From NCBI GenBank assembly GCA_014239255.1, contig JAAZZE010000010.1:1-51858 (forward strand): a DNA stretch of 51,858 nt, given 5' to 3'. The notes under the pieces are model-generated. The model saw only the letters and a program-made list of their open reading frames with translations, was not told where the DNA came from and did not search any database. Both the position numbers and the translations under genes were made by a program. Each line of letters opens with the position of its first letter. Position 1 is the stretch's first letter. This document shows positions 24,582 through 33,164 of the stretch, piece by piece. The stretch comes from Gammaproteobacteria bacterium (GTDB lineage Bacteria > Pseudomonadota > Gammaproteobacteria > Arenicellales > UBA868).

Positions 24582-25271
24582 ATGACCCATCGATACTCAA
24601 TGCTTGAATTTTCGTCGGGTGACCAGGCCATTGGCGCTGCCTCGATGAGAATCGAACAAATACTTAAACAGATTCTGGCTTTGCGTGGCAAGGCATCTTT
24701 GGGAGTGTGTGGCGGCAGTACAGCGACCAGCCTGTTTCCCATTCTTTCGCAGTGTCGTTTGGACTGGGCCGATGTGCATATCTTTCTCGTGGATGAACGT
24801 TGGGTGCCGATAGACAATGACGATAGCAATGAGAAGCTGGTTCGGAGCCTGTTACTACAAGGTCCTGCTGCAGCCGCTCGTTTTTACGGCTTAAAGACAA
24901 GGCATGGCAGTGCAAAGAATGCCTTGAACGAGGTTGAACAACGTTTGGTTGATCTTGGAGTCCCGTTCGATGTGCTTTTTCTTGGCATGGGCGATGATGG
25001 CCATATCGCATCGTTGTTTCCTGGTGGTCCCGAAAACGAGGAACACACACGACTTGTAGCGGCGAGCACAGCCCCGGCTCAACCGGTTGAGCGGATCAGC
25101 CTTAGTCCGGGGGCTCTCGGCCAAACGAGGCATATTATTCTTCCAGTAATTGGTTCGGCCAAGCGGGTCGTGCTCGATAAAGCGCTAGCCCCCGGCCCGG
25201 TTAGCAGGTTTCCGGTGCGCCACGTACTGACCAGTCAATCTACATCTTGTGAGTTATTCCTCGCGTTTTGA
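24582..25271 (+). CDS. pgl: 6-phosphogluconolactonase
   Basis: A 229-residue DevB-type lactonase that hydrolyses 6-phosphogluconolactone to 6-phosphogluconate in the pentose phosphate and Entner-Doudoroff routes. The diagnostic blocks are LGVCGGSTATSLFP near 40, HIFLVDERWVP near 66 and FLGMGDDGHIASLFPG near 135, followed by ERISLSPGAL. The length is typical. Unusually, no zwf, edd or eda gene is adjacent; it sits 13 bases after znuB and 102 before an acyl-CoA synthetase gene. Confidence 0.92.
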   Translation: MTHRYSMLEFSSGDQAIGAASMRIEQILKQILALRGKASLGVCGGSTATSLFPILSQCRLDWADVHIFLVDERWVPIDNDDSNEKLVRSLLLQGPAAAARFYGLKTRHGSAKNALNEVEQRLVDLGVPFDVLFLGMGDDGHIASLFPGGPENEEHTRLVAASTAPAQPVERISLSPGALGQTRHIILPVIGSAKRVVLDKALAPGPVSRFPVRHVLTSQSTSCELFLAF

Positions 25272-25373
25272 TCATAAGTATGGATCGGCTCAGGGGTGGT
25301 TAGAATTCGCTAAAGCCAAGTCTCTACGCGGTTTGGGACTCACAACTGGATATATAAGCAAAGGGGAGGCGCT

Positions 25374-27011
25374 GTGTTGACATCGCTGGTAGATCCTAAA
25401 GCAAAGAGCTTTGAAGAGGCGCGCCGATCTTTTGGCTGGCAGGTGCCTGGGGACTTCAATATGGCTCGAGCGGTCTGCGATCGACACGCCGGAAGATCCA
25501 GCGCCACGGCACTTTTGTGTGAAACCAGTGCAGGCCAAACGACACGCTACACCTTTAGTGATCTTCGTTCACTTTCCAATCGCCTTGCCAATGCGTTTCA
25601 GAGCGTTGGAGTCCAACCAGGAGATCGGGTCGCCATTATTTTGCCCCAACGGGTTGAAACCGGTTTGTGTCATCTTGCGGCGTGGAAAATTGGTGCGGTT
25701 TCCCTTCCTTTGTCGGTTCTATTTGGAACAGACGCGTTGCAGTATCGATTGCAGGACAGCGGCGCCAGAATCGCGATTTGCTCGAAAGAAGGATTTGATC
25801 GCGTTCAGTCCTTGCGCACTGAGTTGCCTGATCTGGATACCGTAATAAATTGTGACGACCCGAAAGCGGGTTTCTGGCCTTTATTAAAACGCGGCACTGC
25901 TACTTTCGAGATGATCAAAAGCGGCGCTGATGATCCGGCCCTCATTATCTATACCTCGGGAACCACGGGGCCGCCGAAAGGGGCGGTGATCGCTCATCGG
26001 TGCCTGTTGGGCAACCTGCCAGGTTTTGAGATGTCGCAAAATTTCTTTCCTCAGACTGATGATCTGATGTGGACGCCTGCAGACTGGGCCTGGACAGGCG
26101 GACTGCTCGACGCACTGATCCCGGCGTGGTTTTATGGTCAGCCGGTACTGGGCTATGACGGTGGCCGGTTTGATGCGGAAAAAGCCTGTGACCTGATGGA
26201 TCGCTACCGTGTACGTAACGCGTTTATTCCACCCACCGCTTTGAAAATGCTTCGGCAGATAGGCGATCTCACAGCACGAGGTGTGCATTTGCGCAGCGTT
26301 ATGTCGGCCGGGGAATCGCTCGGCGCACAACTCTACGAATGGGCTGCGCAGGCGCTTGGTGTGCAGGTTAACGAAATGTGGGGTCAGACCGAGTTTAACT
26401 ATATTGTTGGTAACTGCTCAGCGATCATGTCTGTAAAACCAGGATCCATGGGCAAGGCGTATCCTGGGCACCGCGTAGAGCCGGTTGATGAAGGTGGCAA
26501 CGTACTCGGCGATGGGAAAGTGGGAGAGCTTTGCGCACACCGTGATGACCCGGTGATGTTTTTGGGATACTGGCAGCGTGAGCAGGCGACTCAGGATAAG
26601 TATCTTGGCCCGTGGTGGTCGACAGGCGATCTCGGTTATCGTGATGCTGATGGCTACCTATGGTTTGTTGGGCGCAAGGATGATGTCATCTCAAGCGCGG
26701 GCCACCGGATTGGTCCCGGTGAAATCGAAGACTGTATGCTAAAGCATCCGGCTGTTGCGCAGGCCGCAGCAGTGGGCAGTCCGGACGAACTGCGCGGTGA
26801 AATTGTCAAGGCGTTCATCGTGCTAGCGCAGGACCACGCGCCGTCGGATGCCCTGCGACAGGATATACAGGATGCGGTTCGGCACAATCTTGCAGCCTAT
26901 GAGTATCCGCGCGAGATTGAGTTTGTCAGTGAATTGCCGATGACCACCACCGGAAAAGTACGTCGGATCGAGTTACGACAACTTGAGCGTGATAAAAAGG
27001 GACGTTCCTGA
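25374..27011 (+). CDS. Medium-chain-type acyl-CoA synthetase (AMP-forming)
   Basis: A 545-residue ANL ligase. The phosphate loop is IIYTSGTTGPPKGAV near 190, WTPADWAWTGG near 225 is characteristic of medium-chain acyl-CoA synthetases, the aromatic motif is NEMWGQTEFNY near 330, the WWSTGDLGYRDADGY motif is near 415, and the catalytic lysine lies in TTTGKVRRIELR close to the end. GTG 25374 follows AAGGGGAGG. It activates a carboxylic acid to its CoA ester in the cytoplasm. An acrylyl-CoA reductase and a thioesterase gene lie nearby, so short- or medium-chain acyl-CoA metabolism is a reasonable theme. Confidence 0.88.
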   Translation: MLTSLVDPKAKSFEEARRSFGWQVPGDFNMARAVCDRHAGRSSATALLCETSAGQTTRYTFSDLRSLSNRLANAFQSVGVQPGDRVAIILPQRVETGLCHLAAWKIGAVSLPLSVLFGTDALQYRLQDSGARIAICSKEGFDRVQSLRTELPDLDTVINCDDPKAGFWPLLKRGTATFEMIKSGADDPALIIYTSGTTGPPKGAVIAHRCLLGNLPGFEMSQNFFPQTDDLMWTPADWAWTGGLLDALIPAWFYGQPVLGYDGGRFDAEKACDLMDRYRVRNAFIPPTALKMLRQIGDLTARGVHLRSVMSAGESLGAQLYEWAAQALGVQVNEMWGQTEFNYIVGNCSAIMSVKPGSMGKAYPGHRVEPVDEGGNVLGDGKVGELCAHRDDPVMFLGYWQREQATQDKYLGPWWSTGDLGYRDADGYLWFVGRKDDVISSAGHRIGPGEIEDCMLKHPAVAQAAAVGSPDELRGEIVKAFIVLAQDHAPSDALRQDIQDAVRHNLAAYEYPREIEFVSELPMTTTGKVRRIELRQLERDKKGRS

Positions 27012-27021
27012 TAGTGTCAGC

Positions 27022-27378
27022 TTAGTTGTCTTTGGGTAGCATCCGGCCAAGTGGTCGCCCGCCTAACAGGTGCATATGCAGGTGCAAGACCTCCTGATTA
27101 GCATGCCGACCGCAGTTCACCAGCAGTCGGTAGCCATCGCTGTCAATCCCTTCGGTCTGGGCAAGGCCTTTGGCCACAATAAACATGTGGCCCAGTGTCG
27201 CTTCATCCTCGGCAGACACATCGTTGACGGTGGGGATGACGTGGTTGGGCACGATCAGAATGTGGGTCGGGGCCTGGGGGTGAATGTCACGAAAGGCGGT
27301 GACCCGGTCGTCCTGGAATACGATATCGGCCTTTAGTTCTCCTTTGATGATCTTGCTGAAAAGAGTTTCTTCTTCCAT
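27022..27378 (-). CDS. hinT: HIT-family purine nucleoside phosphoramidase (HinT-like)
   Basis: A 118-residue histidine-triad protein. The triad is HLHMHLLGG near residue 100, preceded by the [19 protein letters not shown] block. HinT hydrolyses aminoacyl-adenylates and nucleoside phosphoramidates. The gene lies on the minus strand between two plus-strand groups, 10 bases from the end of the acyl-CoA synthetase gene. Length is typical. Its upstream region to 27559 must hold divergent promoters for it and the AcuI-like gene. Confidence 0.92.
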   Translation of the reverse strand: MEEETLFSKIIKGELKADIVFQDDRVTAFRDIHPQAPTHILIVPNHVIPTVNDVSAEDEATLGHMFIVAKGLAQTEGIDSDGYRLLVNCGRHANQEVLHLHMHLLGGRPLGRMLPKDN

Positions 27379-27559
27379 CTGGTTTTATGCTCCTTGGTGG
27401 GGTGAGAGCGCAATCAGCTCAATGTGCGTCAGCGTGAAATCACAGTAGGGCGCCGCCTGACTGTGCTTGGCTGCCGCGACGGCGTTAAAATTAACCCTTT
27501 GTTATTGCCGAACCCGATTCTGGTCTTTTCGGCAGGAATTAAAAGGAGAATTACGAAAA

Positions 27560-28549
27560 ATGTCTTTTAGGGCTTTTAGGATACACCAACAGGAAAAAGC
27601 AGTCAGTGCAGGTTTTGAACAGATGCAGGTCGATGATCTAACCGCGGGCGATGTCGTCGTCCGCGTCGCTTTCTCGGGAATCAATTTCAAGGATGCGCTG
27701 GCTGCGACCGGAACGGCAAAGATTCTGAGAGCACCGTCACTCAATGGCGGCATTGACTTTTCCGGCATCGTTGAGAGTTCGCAAAACCCATCCTTTAACG
27801 AGGGCGACTCAGTACTGGTTTGTGGCTCCAGCCTTTCTGAAACCCGCGATGGGGGTTATGCCGAGATAGCGCGGGTACCAGCCGATTGCGTGGTACTGTT
27901 GCCGGATGGCCTTGAATTACGTGATGCAATGGCTATTGGCACCGCGGGGTTTACGGCAGCGTTGGCAATGATCCGTTTGGAACAAAATGGCCAAAATCCA
28001 GAGCAGGGGCCGATGATTGTCACTGGAGCTACCGGCGGCGTCGGCAGTATTGTGATCGATATGCTCGCCGCCAAAGGCTTCGAAGTGGTTGCTTTGACCG
28101 GGAAGTCTGATCAGCATGATTACCTGAGGCAACTAGGGGCATCAGATTTTATCGATCGACACAGTTTTGAGATGAGTGGCCGACCGCTGGAAAAAGGCCT
28201 ATGGGGTGGGGCGGTGGATAACGTCGGCGGCGATACCTTGGGTTGGCTGACTCGTACTGTTAAACCTTGGGGTAATATTGCATCTATTGGTAACGCCAGC
28301 GGCATAAAGTTGGAGACGAATGTCCTGCCGTTTATCCTGCGTGGCGTTTCACTGCTGGGCATCAATTCGATCGAAATGCCGACATCCCTTCGCAATCTGG
28401 CTTGGCAGCGGCTGGGGAGTGACCTCAAGCCGGCACATTTGAAATTGATCGCGCCAAGAACTATCTCATTCGATGAGCTGCCTGGGGCTTTCGATGACTA
28501 CATCGCAAGTGCAGTGACAGGACGTACCGTGGTTAGGATTAGAAGTTGA
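27560..28549 (+). CDS. acuI: Acrylyl-CoA reductase / YhdH-type quinone oxidoreductase
   Basis: A 329-residue MDR-superfamily NADPH oxidoreductase lacking zinc sites. SGINFKDALAATG near 37, GTAGFTAALAMIRLE near 130, the cofactor loop VTGATGGVGS near 150 and GAVDNVGGDTL near 215 are the YhdH/AcuI pattern. AcuI reduces acryloyl-CoA to propanoyl-CoA, for instance in DMSP-derived acrylate detoxification. I start at ATG 27560 behind AAAAGGAGAA, not at the longer open frame. Its stop overlaps the next start (TTGA). Assignment to AcuI over other YhdH proteins is by family only. Confidence 0.82.
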   Translation: MSFRAFRIHQQEKAVSAGFEQMQVDDLTAGDVVVRVAFSGINFKDALAATGTAKILRAPSLNGGIDFSGIVESSQNPSFNEGDSVLVCGSSLSETRDGGYAEIARVPADCVVLLPDGLELRDAMAIGTAGFTAALAMIRLEQNGQNPEQGPMIVTGATGGVGSIVIDMLAAKGFEVVALTGKSDQHDYLRQLGASDFIDRHSFEMSGRPLEKGLWGGAVDNVGGDTLGWLTRTVKPWGNIASIGNASGIKLETNVLPFILRGVSLLGINSIEMPTSLRNLAWQRLGSDLKPAHLKLIAPRTISFDELPGAFDDYIASAVTGRTVVRIRS

Positions 28550-28992
28550 CGGTAGCCCAAGACGAGAAACCAGAGGAGATCTCGCGCCAGGATTACCTCT
28601 ATTGGCAGCGGGTCACGACCCGGTGGGCAGATAATGATGTTTATGGGCACGTAAATAACGCGGTCTATTTCAACTATATAGACAGTGTAGTGAACCAGTT
28701 TCTAATTGAAAACAGTTTGCTGGATATCAAAGATAGTCCGACGATCGGTCTGGTGGTGCAGTCGCAATGCCGGTTTTTTCACCCACTGGCGTACCCGGGG
28801 CAGGTGGACTGTGGCTTGCGGGTGAGGCATTTGGGCACCACCAGCGTAGGCTATGAGGTGGGGATGTTCGTCGAAGAGATTGAGGCCGCCGCTGCTATTG
28901 GCGGCTTTACGCATGTGTTTGTTGATCGGCAGCAGCGCCGCCCATGTCCGATTCCGGATAGGATTCGCAAGGCGCTACAGGCACTTATTTGA
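28546..28992 (+). CDS. Acyl-CoA thioesterase, 4-hydroxybenzoyl-CoA thioesterase type
   Basis: A 148-residue hotdog protein. TRWADNDVYGHVNNAVYFNY holds the catalytic Asp of the 4HBT/YbgC/FadM group, and GLVVQSQCRFFHPLAYPGQ is the second conserved block. Start TTG 28546 overlaps the AcuI stop by four bases, so the two are translationally coupled. Hydrolysis of an acyl-CoA formed near the AcuI reaction is a reasonable inference; chain-length preference cannot be told. Confidence 0.85.
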   Translation: MTVAQDEKPEEISRQDYLYWQRVTTRWADNDVYGHVNNAVYFNYIDSVVNQFLIENSLLDIKDSPTIGLVVQSQCRFFHPLAYPGQVDCGLRVRHLGTTSVGYEVGMFVEEIEAAAAIGGFTHVFVDRQQRRPCPIPDRIRKALQALI

Positions 28993-29013
28993 TCTATGGA
29001 GTAAGAAGAACTG

Positions 29014-29859
29014 ATGTATCCAAAAAAAATGAGCGGCTCGGCCTTTCGCAAAGCGTCCCATAAAGCGGTAACCCTGCTTGGCATGTCCGGGTCTGGCAAG
29101 ACCATGCTGGCATCCAAACTACCGCGGCACAACTGGTTTCATTATTCCGGTGATTACCGTATCGGCACTCGTTATATGGATGAACCAATCCTCGATAACG
29201 TCAAACGCGAAGCCATGAAGGTACCGTTTCTGGCAGACCTGCTACGCTCGGATTCCATTTACCTGTGTCACAACATCACGATCAATAATCTGGCTCCAAT
29301 CGCAACATTTCTCGGGATGATCGGAAACCCGTCGCTTGGGGGGCTTTCGGTCTCTGAATTTAAGCGCCGGCAGAGTTTGCATCGTGGCGCAGAAATCGCG
29401 GCGATGATGGATGTGCGCGAGTTTGTTGGCAAGGCGCAGGAGACTTACGGCTACCCTAATTTCATCAACGACGCCGGCGGCAGCCTCTGTGAGCTCGACG
29501 AACCTTCGGTACTTCGACAATTAGCCGAAGATACCCTGATCCTTTATCTCAAGCCACCAGAGGCGATGCTTGCCAAGATTATTGAACGTTCGCTGCTTGA
29601 TCCCAAGCCTATGTACTATCAGAGCAGTTTTCTCGACCGGGTGTTACCGGAGTATCTTGCGGAAAAAGATCTTAACTCAGCAGATGAAATCGTACCCAAC
29701 GACTTTTTTTGTTGGATATTTCCTCGATTGGTCGAACATCGCCTGCCGCGGTACCAGACTATTGCTGATGAGTACGGCGTCGTTCTGGAAGCCGACCGGA
29801 TTGATGGCATTCGTGGCGAAGCCGATTTTATAGAGCTGATCTGTGAGGCCCTGGGTTAA
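29014..29859 (+). CDS. P-loop ATPase/kinase-like protein adjacent to metA
   Basis: A 281-residue soluble protein. Walker A GMSGSGKT is at residues 23-30, after a short basic N terminus. Beyond it, GDYRIGTRYMDEPILD and NFINDAGGSLCELDEPSVL could supply catalytic acidic residues, and LILYLKPPEAML resembles the late strand of small-molecule kinases. I do not recognise a named function. It lies 21 bases after the thioesterase gene and only two bases before the homoserine acyltransferase gene, so a joint role in homoserine/methionine metabolism is likely but undefined. Length and fold suggest a shikimate/adenylate-kinase-like phosphotransferase. Confidence 0.6.
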   Translation: MYPKKMSGSAFRKASHKAVTLLGMSGSGKTMLASKLPRHNWFHYSGDYRIGTRYMDEPILDNVKREAMKVPFLADLLRSDSIYLCHNITINNLAPIATFLGMIGNPSLGGLSVSEFKRRQSLHRGAEIAAMMDVREFVGKAQETYGYPNFINDAGGSLCELDEPSVLRQLAEDTLILYLKPPEAMLAKIIERSLLDPKPMYYQSSFLDRVLPEYLAEKDLNSADEIVPNDFFCWIFPRLVEHRLPRYQTIADEYGVVLEADRIDGIRGEADFIELICEALG

Positions 29860-29861
29860 CG

Positions 29862-30923
29862 ATGCCGATCGTCGCTAATTCGGATTTGCCCAGCTTCGAG
29901 CGTTTTCGGCGCGAGGGTGGCGAAGTGCTTAGCGCGGGCCGGGCCGGGTCACAGGATATCCGGGAATTGCATATTGGACTGATGAATAACATGCCCGACG
30001 CAGCACTTGAATCGACAGAGCGGCAGTTCTTGCGCCTCATTGGCGGCTGTAACCGCATTGCTCAGTTCTATGTCTATCCGTTCTCCCCGCCACAGGTTCT
30101 ACGCACAGATCAAGCTCAGGCACATATTGACAAGTACTACTATGATTTCGCGCAGCTTAAAGAAGAAGGGCTTGATGCCTTGATTGTCACTGGAGCCAAT
30201 CCGGTTTGTGCAGACCTGCCAGACGAAAGTTTCTGGGAGCCGATGTGCCAAACCCTGGATTGGGCTGTACAGAACGTGACTTCTACCTTGTGCGCCTGTC
30301 TTGCGACTCATGCGGCGTTTTTGCATTTTCACAATATAGAACGCCAGCCGTTGGTGACCAAGCGCTGGGGTGTATTCAGTCATCGGGTTGTGCTGGAGCA
30401 TCCGTTTGTACGTAACGTCAACACACGATTTAATGTGCCCCACTCGCGCTGGAATGAGATTACCGCTAAGCAAATGACGCAAGCATCACAACTGGTGTTG
30501 GTTGAGAGCGAAGAGGCTGGGATACATCTGGCAACCAGTGCTGATGGACTGCGTCTGGTTTTTTTTCAGGGGCACCCTGAGTACGATGACTTCAGTCTGC
30601 TTAAAGAGTACAAGCGAGAGGTCAACCGCTTTCTAGCGGGCGAGATTGATGATTACCCCCATTACCCGGATCATTATTTCAGCAAGGAAGCTCTTTCTTT
30701 GTTGGAGGCTTATCGTGAGTCAGCGATTCGGTCGCGCCAACAAGGTGTCTCTATCGATGATTTCCCGGAACAGACAATTCCGGTGGAGAATACTTGGGGC
30801 GATACGGGCAAGATGATTTTTAACAACTGGCTTGGCACCGTATACCAGCTGACAGGCCAGGATCGACGAGCGCCTTTCATGCCGGGCATAGACCCTCAGG
30901 AGCCCCTCGCCCAACTTTTCTAG
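29862..30923 (+). CDS. Homoserine O-acyltransferase, MetA family
   Basis: A 353-residue MetA/class I glutamine amidotransferase-like enzyme. LHIGLMNNMPDAALESTERQ at the N terminus is classical MetA. The nucleophile is C146 in TLCACLATHAAF, where E. coli MetA reads CWGAQA, and the catalytic His/Glu pair is in FFQGHPEYD. Enzymes of this family transfer a succinyl or acetyl group to homoserine; which one is used cannot be decided from these motifs. The presence of metY, which prefers O-acetylhomoserine, leans towards acetyl transfer. It is translated directly after the P-loop gene (two-base gap). Confidence 0.88.
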   Translation: MPIVANSDLPSFERFRREGGEVLSAGRAGSQDIRELHIGLMNNMPDAALESTERQFLRLIGGCNRIAQFYVYPFSPPQVLRTDQAQAHIDKYYYDFAQLKEEGLDALIVTGANPVCADLPDESFWEPMCQTLDWAVQNVTSTLCACLATHAAFLHFHNIERQPLVTKRWGVFSHRVVLEHPFVRNVNTRFNVPHSRWNEITAKQMTQASQLVLVESEEAGIHLATSADGLRLVFFQGHPEYDDFSLLKEYKREVNRFLAGEIDDYPHYPDHYFSKEALSLLEAYRESAIRSRQQGVSIDDFPEQTIPVENTWGDTGKMIFNNWLGTVYQLTGQDRRAPFMPGIDPQEPLAQLF

Positions 30924-30942
30924 GGATTTTCCAATCCTTCCT

Positions 30943-30966
30943 GTCGTGGGCATGGTCCCACTCGAC
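30943..30966 (+). terminator. Probable terminator hairpin after the MetA-family gene
   Basis: GTCGTGGG at 30943-30950 pairs with CCCA-CT-CGAC at 30957-30966 (two-base bulge) around loop CATGGT. ACTCATTTTC follows. It lies 19 bases after the gene and just before the riboswitch promoter region, so it would separate the two transcription units. The T tract is poor. Confidence 0.45.
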
Positions 30967-30979
30967 ACTCATTTTCTGT

Positions 30980-30985
30980 TAAAAT
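30980..30985 (+). promoter_or_regulatory. Candidate -10 element for the riboswitch transcript
   Basis: TAAAAT lies seven bases before the 5' end of the SAM-II aptamer, the right place for a -10 box. No good -35 hexamer is visible at the standard distance, so this is a positional guess. Confidence 0.35.
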
Positions 30986-30991
30986 TCTGCT

Positions 30992-31047
30992 CAGCGCCGA
31001 TTTGATGATCAGCTTGCAGGCGCTTAATTAAGTTTGCTAAAGCGCGT
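30992..31047 (+). ncRNA. SAM-II riboswitch
   Basis: The aptamer reads AGCGCC (P1 5', 30993-30998), GATTTGATGATCAGCTTGCA (loop), GGCGCT (P1 3', 31019-31024), then TAATTAAGTTTGCTAAAGCG. P1 is a perfect 6-bp stem. The invariant SAM-II elements GATTT, TTGCA before the P1 3' strand, and GCTAAA in the pseudoknot strand are all in order and spacing, closely matching the crystallised marine SAM-II sequence. It lies in the leader of a homocysteine methyltransferase gene, so excess S-adenosylmethionine should switch that gene off. Confidence 0.88.
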
Positions 31048-31060
31048 GTTTGTTGACCAG

Positions 31061-31095
31061 CCCGCTCTAGCAATAGCCAGCGCGGGTTTTTGTTT
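31061..31095 (+). terminator. Intrinsic terminator in the riboswitch leader
   Basis: CCCGCTCTAGC (31061-31071) pairs with GCCAGCGCGGG (31076-31086) around loop AATA, with two single mismatches, followed by TTTTTGTTTT. It lies about 15 bases after the SAM-II aptamer and 63 before the start codon. It is the likely expression platform: ligand-bound aptamer permits termination. Confidence 0.8.
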
Positions 31096-31157
31096 TCTGT
31101 AGAAAATTGCCACTTTCCGGGTTGCCCACCCCGGGGGAACAAGGAGAGAAAACGGTC

Positions 31158-32201
31158 ATGCCAGGTACTTTGGAAAATCTCCTTTCAGAACGGGATTGGT
31201 TGTTGGCCGATGGTGCGACCGGTACCAATTATTTCGCCATGGGGCTGCAATCCGGAGATGCCCCTGAATTGTGGAATATTACCCACCCCGACAAGGTCAT
31301 GCGCCTGCATCGCGAATTTATAGAGGCGGGCGCCGATATCATTCTGACCAACAGTTTTGGCGGCTCGTCTTATAGACTGAAGCTGCACCAGGCTCAGGAC
31401 CGGGTCACAGAACTCAACTGTGCGGCAGCCCAACTGGCCCGCCGGGTGGCTGATAATGCCTCTCGGACGGTGTTGGTCGCTGGCTCCATCGGCCCCACCG
31501 GTGAGATCCTCCAGCCGGTAGGAGAGCTGGACCCTCAGGACGCACAGCTCGCTTTTACTGAGCAGGCTTACGCTCTTGCCGAGGGTGGCGCCGATATGAT
31601 CTGGCTGGAAACCATGTCCTCAAAAGAAGAACTACAGGCAGCGGGAGCGGGCGCTGTGCAGTCAGGATTGCCGGTGGTGGCAACTATGACTTTTGATACT
31701 AATGGCAGCACTATGATGGGGGTCGGACCTTCAGAACTGGTTGATATTTATCGTGAAAGCGTACCGCGCCTGGCAGCCTTTGGTGCTAACTGTGGCGTAG
31801 GCGCGCCGGATCTGGTCGGCACCATTCTCGCTATGAGTCAACACCTGGCAAAAGATGACGTGCTGGTGGCTAAAGCCAATTGCGGAATCCCACAGTTTGT
31901 AGATGGCGAGATCCGCTACAGCGGGACACAGGAATTGATGGCCCAGTACGTCCGGTTGGCTCGCGATACCGGAGCAAGAATTATCGGTGGATGTTGCGGC
32001 ACGACCCCGGAACACTTGGCGGCAATGCGTCAGGCGCTGGAGAATCATGAGCCTCAGCCCGCGCCAGATATCGACAAGGTTGCAGAACTGCTGGGACCGG
32101 TCACAGCTGGAGCCCGGGCTGCCTGCTGTCCAGAGCTCTTAAGCGCTGACGCAACGCCACGTCGTGTCAGAGGAAATCGCCGACGTCGCAGTGCCAGCTA
32201 A
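31158..32201 (+). CDS. Homocysteine S-methyltransferase (betaine/cobalamin type catalytic domain)
   Basis: A 347-residue zinc enzyme of the homocysteine-binding barrel family (MetH N-terminal module/BHMT/BmtB-like). WLLADGATGTNYFAMGL at the start, GADIILTNSFGGSSYRL near 58, AGSIGPTGE near 108 and the zinc cysteines C212 (GANCGVG) and C279/C280 (IIGGCCGTTPEH) are all present. It methylates homocysteine to methionine; the methyl donor (betaine, or a cobalamin protein) is not shown. AAGGAGAG precedes ATG 31158. A SAM-II riboswitch with terminator controls it. The C-terminal 30 residues are unusually basic (RRVRGNRRRR) with no known role. gshB follows after 29 bases. Confidence 0.88.
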   Translation: MPGTLENLLSERDWLLADGATGTNYFAMGLQSGDAPELWNITHPDKVMRLHREFIEAGADIILTNSFGGSSYRLKLHQAQDRVTELNCAAAQLARRVADNASRTVLVAGSIGPTGEILQPVGELDPQDAQLAFTEQAYALAEGGADMIWLETMSSKEELQAAGAGAVQSGLPVVATMTFDTNGSTMMGVGPSELVDIYRESVPRLAAFGANCGVGAPDLVGTILAMSQHLAKDDVLVAKANCGIPQFVDGEIRYSGTQELMAQYVRLARDTGARIIGGCCGTTPEHLAAMRQALENHEPQPAPDIDKVAELLGPVTAGARAACCPELLSADATPRRVRGNRRRRSAS

Positions 32202-32230
32202 AACGTTGACGAAGGTGCTATGCTGACGGG

Positions 32231-33154
32231 GTGAGACATGCATTTATCATGGATCCCCTTGAGTGGGTTAAGCCCCACAAGGACACTACTTATTTCCTGA
32301 TGCTGGCGGCGCAGCAGCGGGGTCATGAGGTTTTTTATATTGATCCCAAGACTTTGGCTCTGGATCACGATCGGGTGGTGGCCAAAGGCTGTTCGGTAAC
32401 GGTATCGGAACGCCACGATAGACCTTTTAGCTCTGGCGATGAAACTGCACTGGCCCTTCACGGTATGGATGTAGTCTGGATCCGACCGGATCCGCCATTT
32501 GATCGGGGTTATCTCTACGTTACGCTGATATTGGATTACCTACCGAGTGACGTGCAGGTGATTAACCGACCTGCCACCATTCGTGATTGGAATGAAAAAC
32601 TGGCGGCGCTTCGCTACCCGACGCTGACACCGCGTACTCTGGTATCAAGTGACCCTGTCCAGATCGACGAGTTTGTGCAGCGTCTGGGCCGAATTACCGT
32701 AAAGCCGATTGATGGTTACGGCGGCAAGGGTATTGTGTTTCTAGATAGAAATTCAGATGATCTTAAAGCGCAGTTGCACTTGGCAACCCATGAGGGTCGT
32801 CACTGGGTCGTAGCACAGGAGTATCTGCCGGCCGCTCGCGATGGTGATAAACGTATTCTGTTGCTGGATGGTGAGCCATTGGGCGCCATCCTCCGGGTTC
32901 ACGCCGAGGGTGTCGAACTCAATAATCTGGATCAGGGCGGTACCGCTCAGCCATGTGCACTGGATGCGCGTGATCGCGAGATCTGTGATGCTCTGCGCGA
33001 AGATCTTACCGGGCATGGGGTACGTTTTGCCGGGATTGATGTTATCGGCGGTTTACTCATCGAGGTCAATATTACGAGCCCGACAGGACTGCAGGAAATG
33101 AGCTGCTTTGATAGCGAGACTTACCATCACCAGGTGATCGAGCGCCTTGAGTAG
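32231..33154 (+). CDS. gshB: Glutathione synthetase
   Basis: A 307-residue ATP-grasp enzyme that joins glycine to gamma-glutamylcysteine. MDPLEWVKPHKDTTYFLM at the N terminus, WIRPDPPFDRGYLYVT near 80, the ATP-binding KPIDGYGGKGIVFLD near 157 and the metal-binding IEVNITSPTGLQE near 280 define GshB. GTG 32231 starts the frame. It follows the homocysteine methyltransferase gene by 29 bases and probably shares the SAM-II-controlled transcript, which would tie glutathione synthesis to SAM status. No gshA is present in the window. Confidence 0.93.
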   Translation: MRHAFIMDPLEWVKPHKDTTYFLMLAAQQRGHEVFYIDPKTLALDHDRVVAKGCSVTVSERHDRPFSSGDETALALHGMDVVWIRPDPPFDRGYLYVTLILDYLPSDVQVINRPATIRDWNEKLAALRYPTLTPRTLVSSDPVQIDEFVQRLGRITVKPIDGYGGKGIVFLDRNSDDLKAQLHLATHEGRHWVVAQEYLPAARDGDKRILLLDGEPLGAILRVHAEGVELNNLDQGGTAQPCALDARDREICDALREDLTGHGVRFAGIDVIGGLLIEVNITSPTGLQEMSCFDSETYHHQVIERLE

Positions 33155-33164
33155 CACTGCTTAC

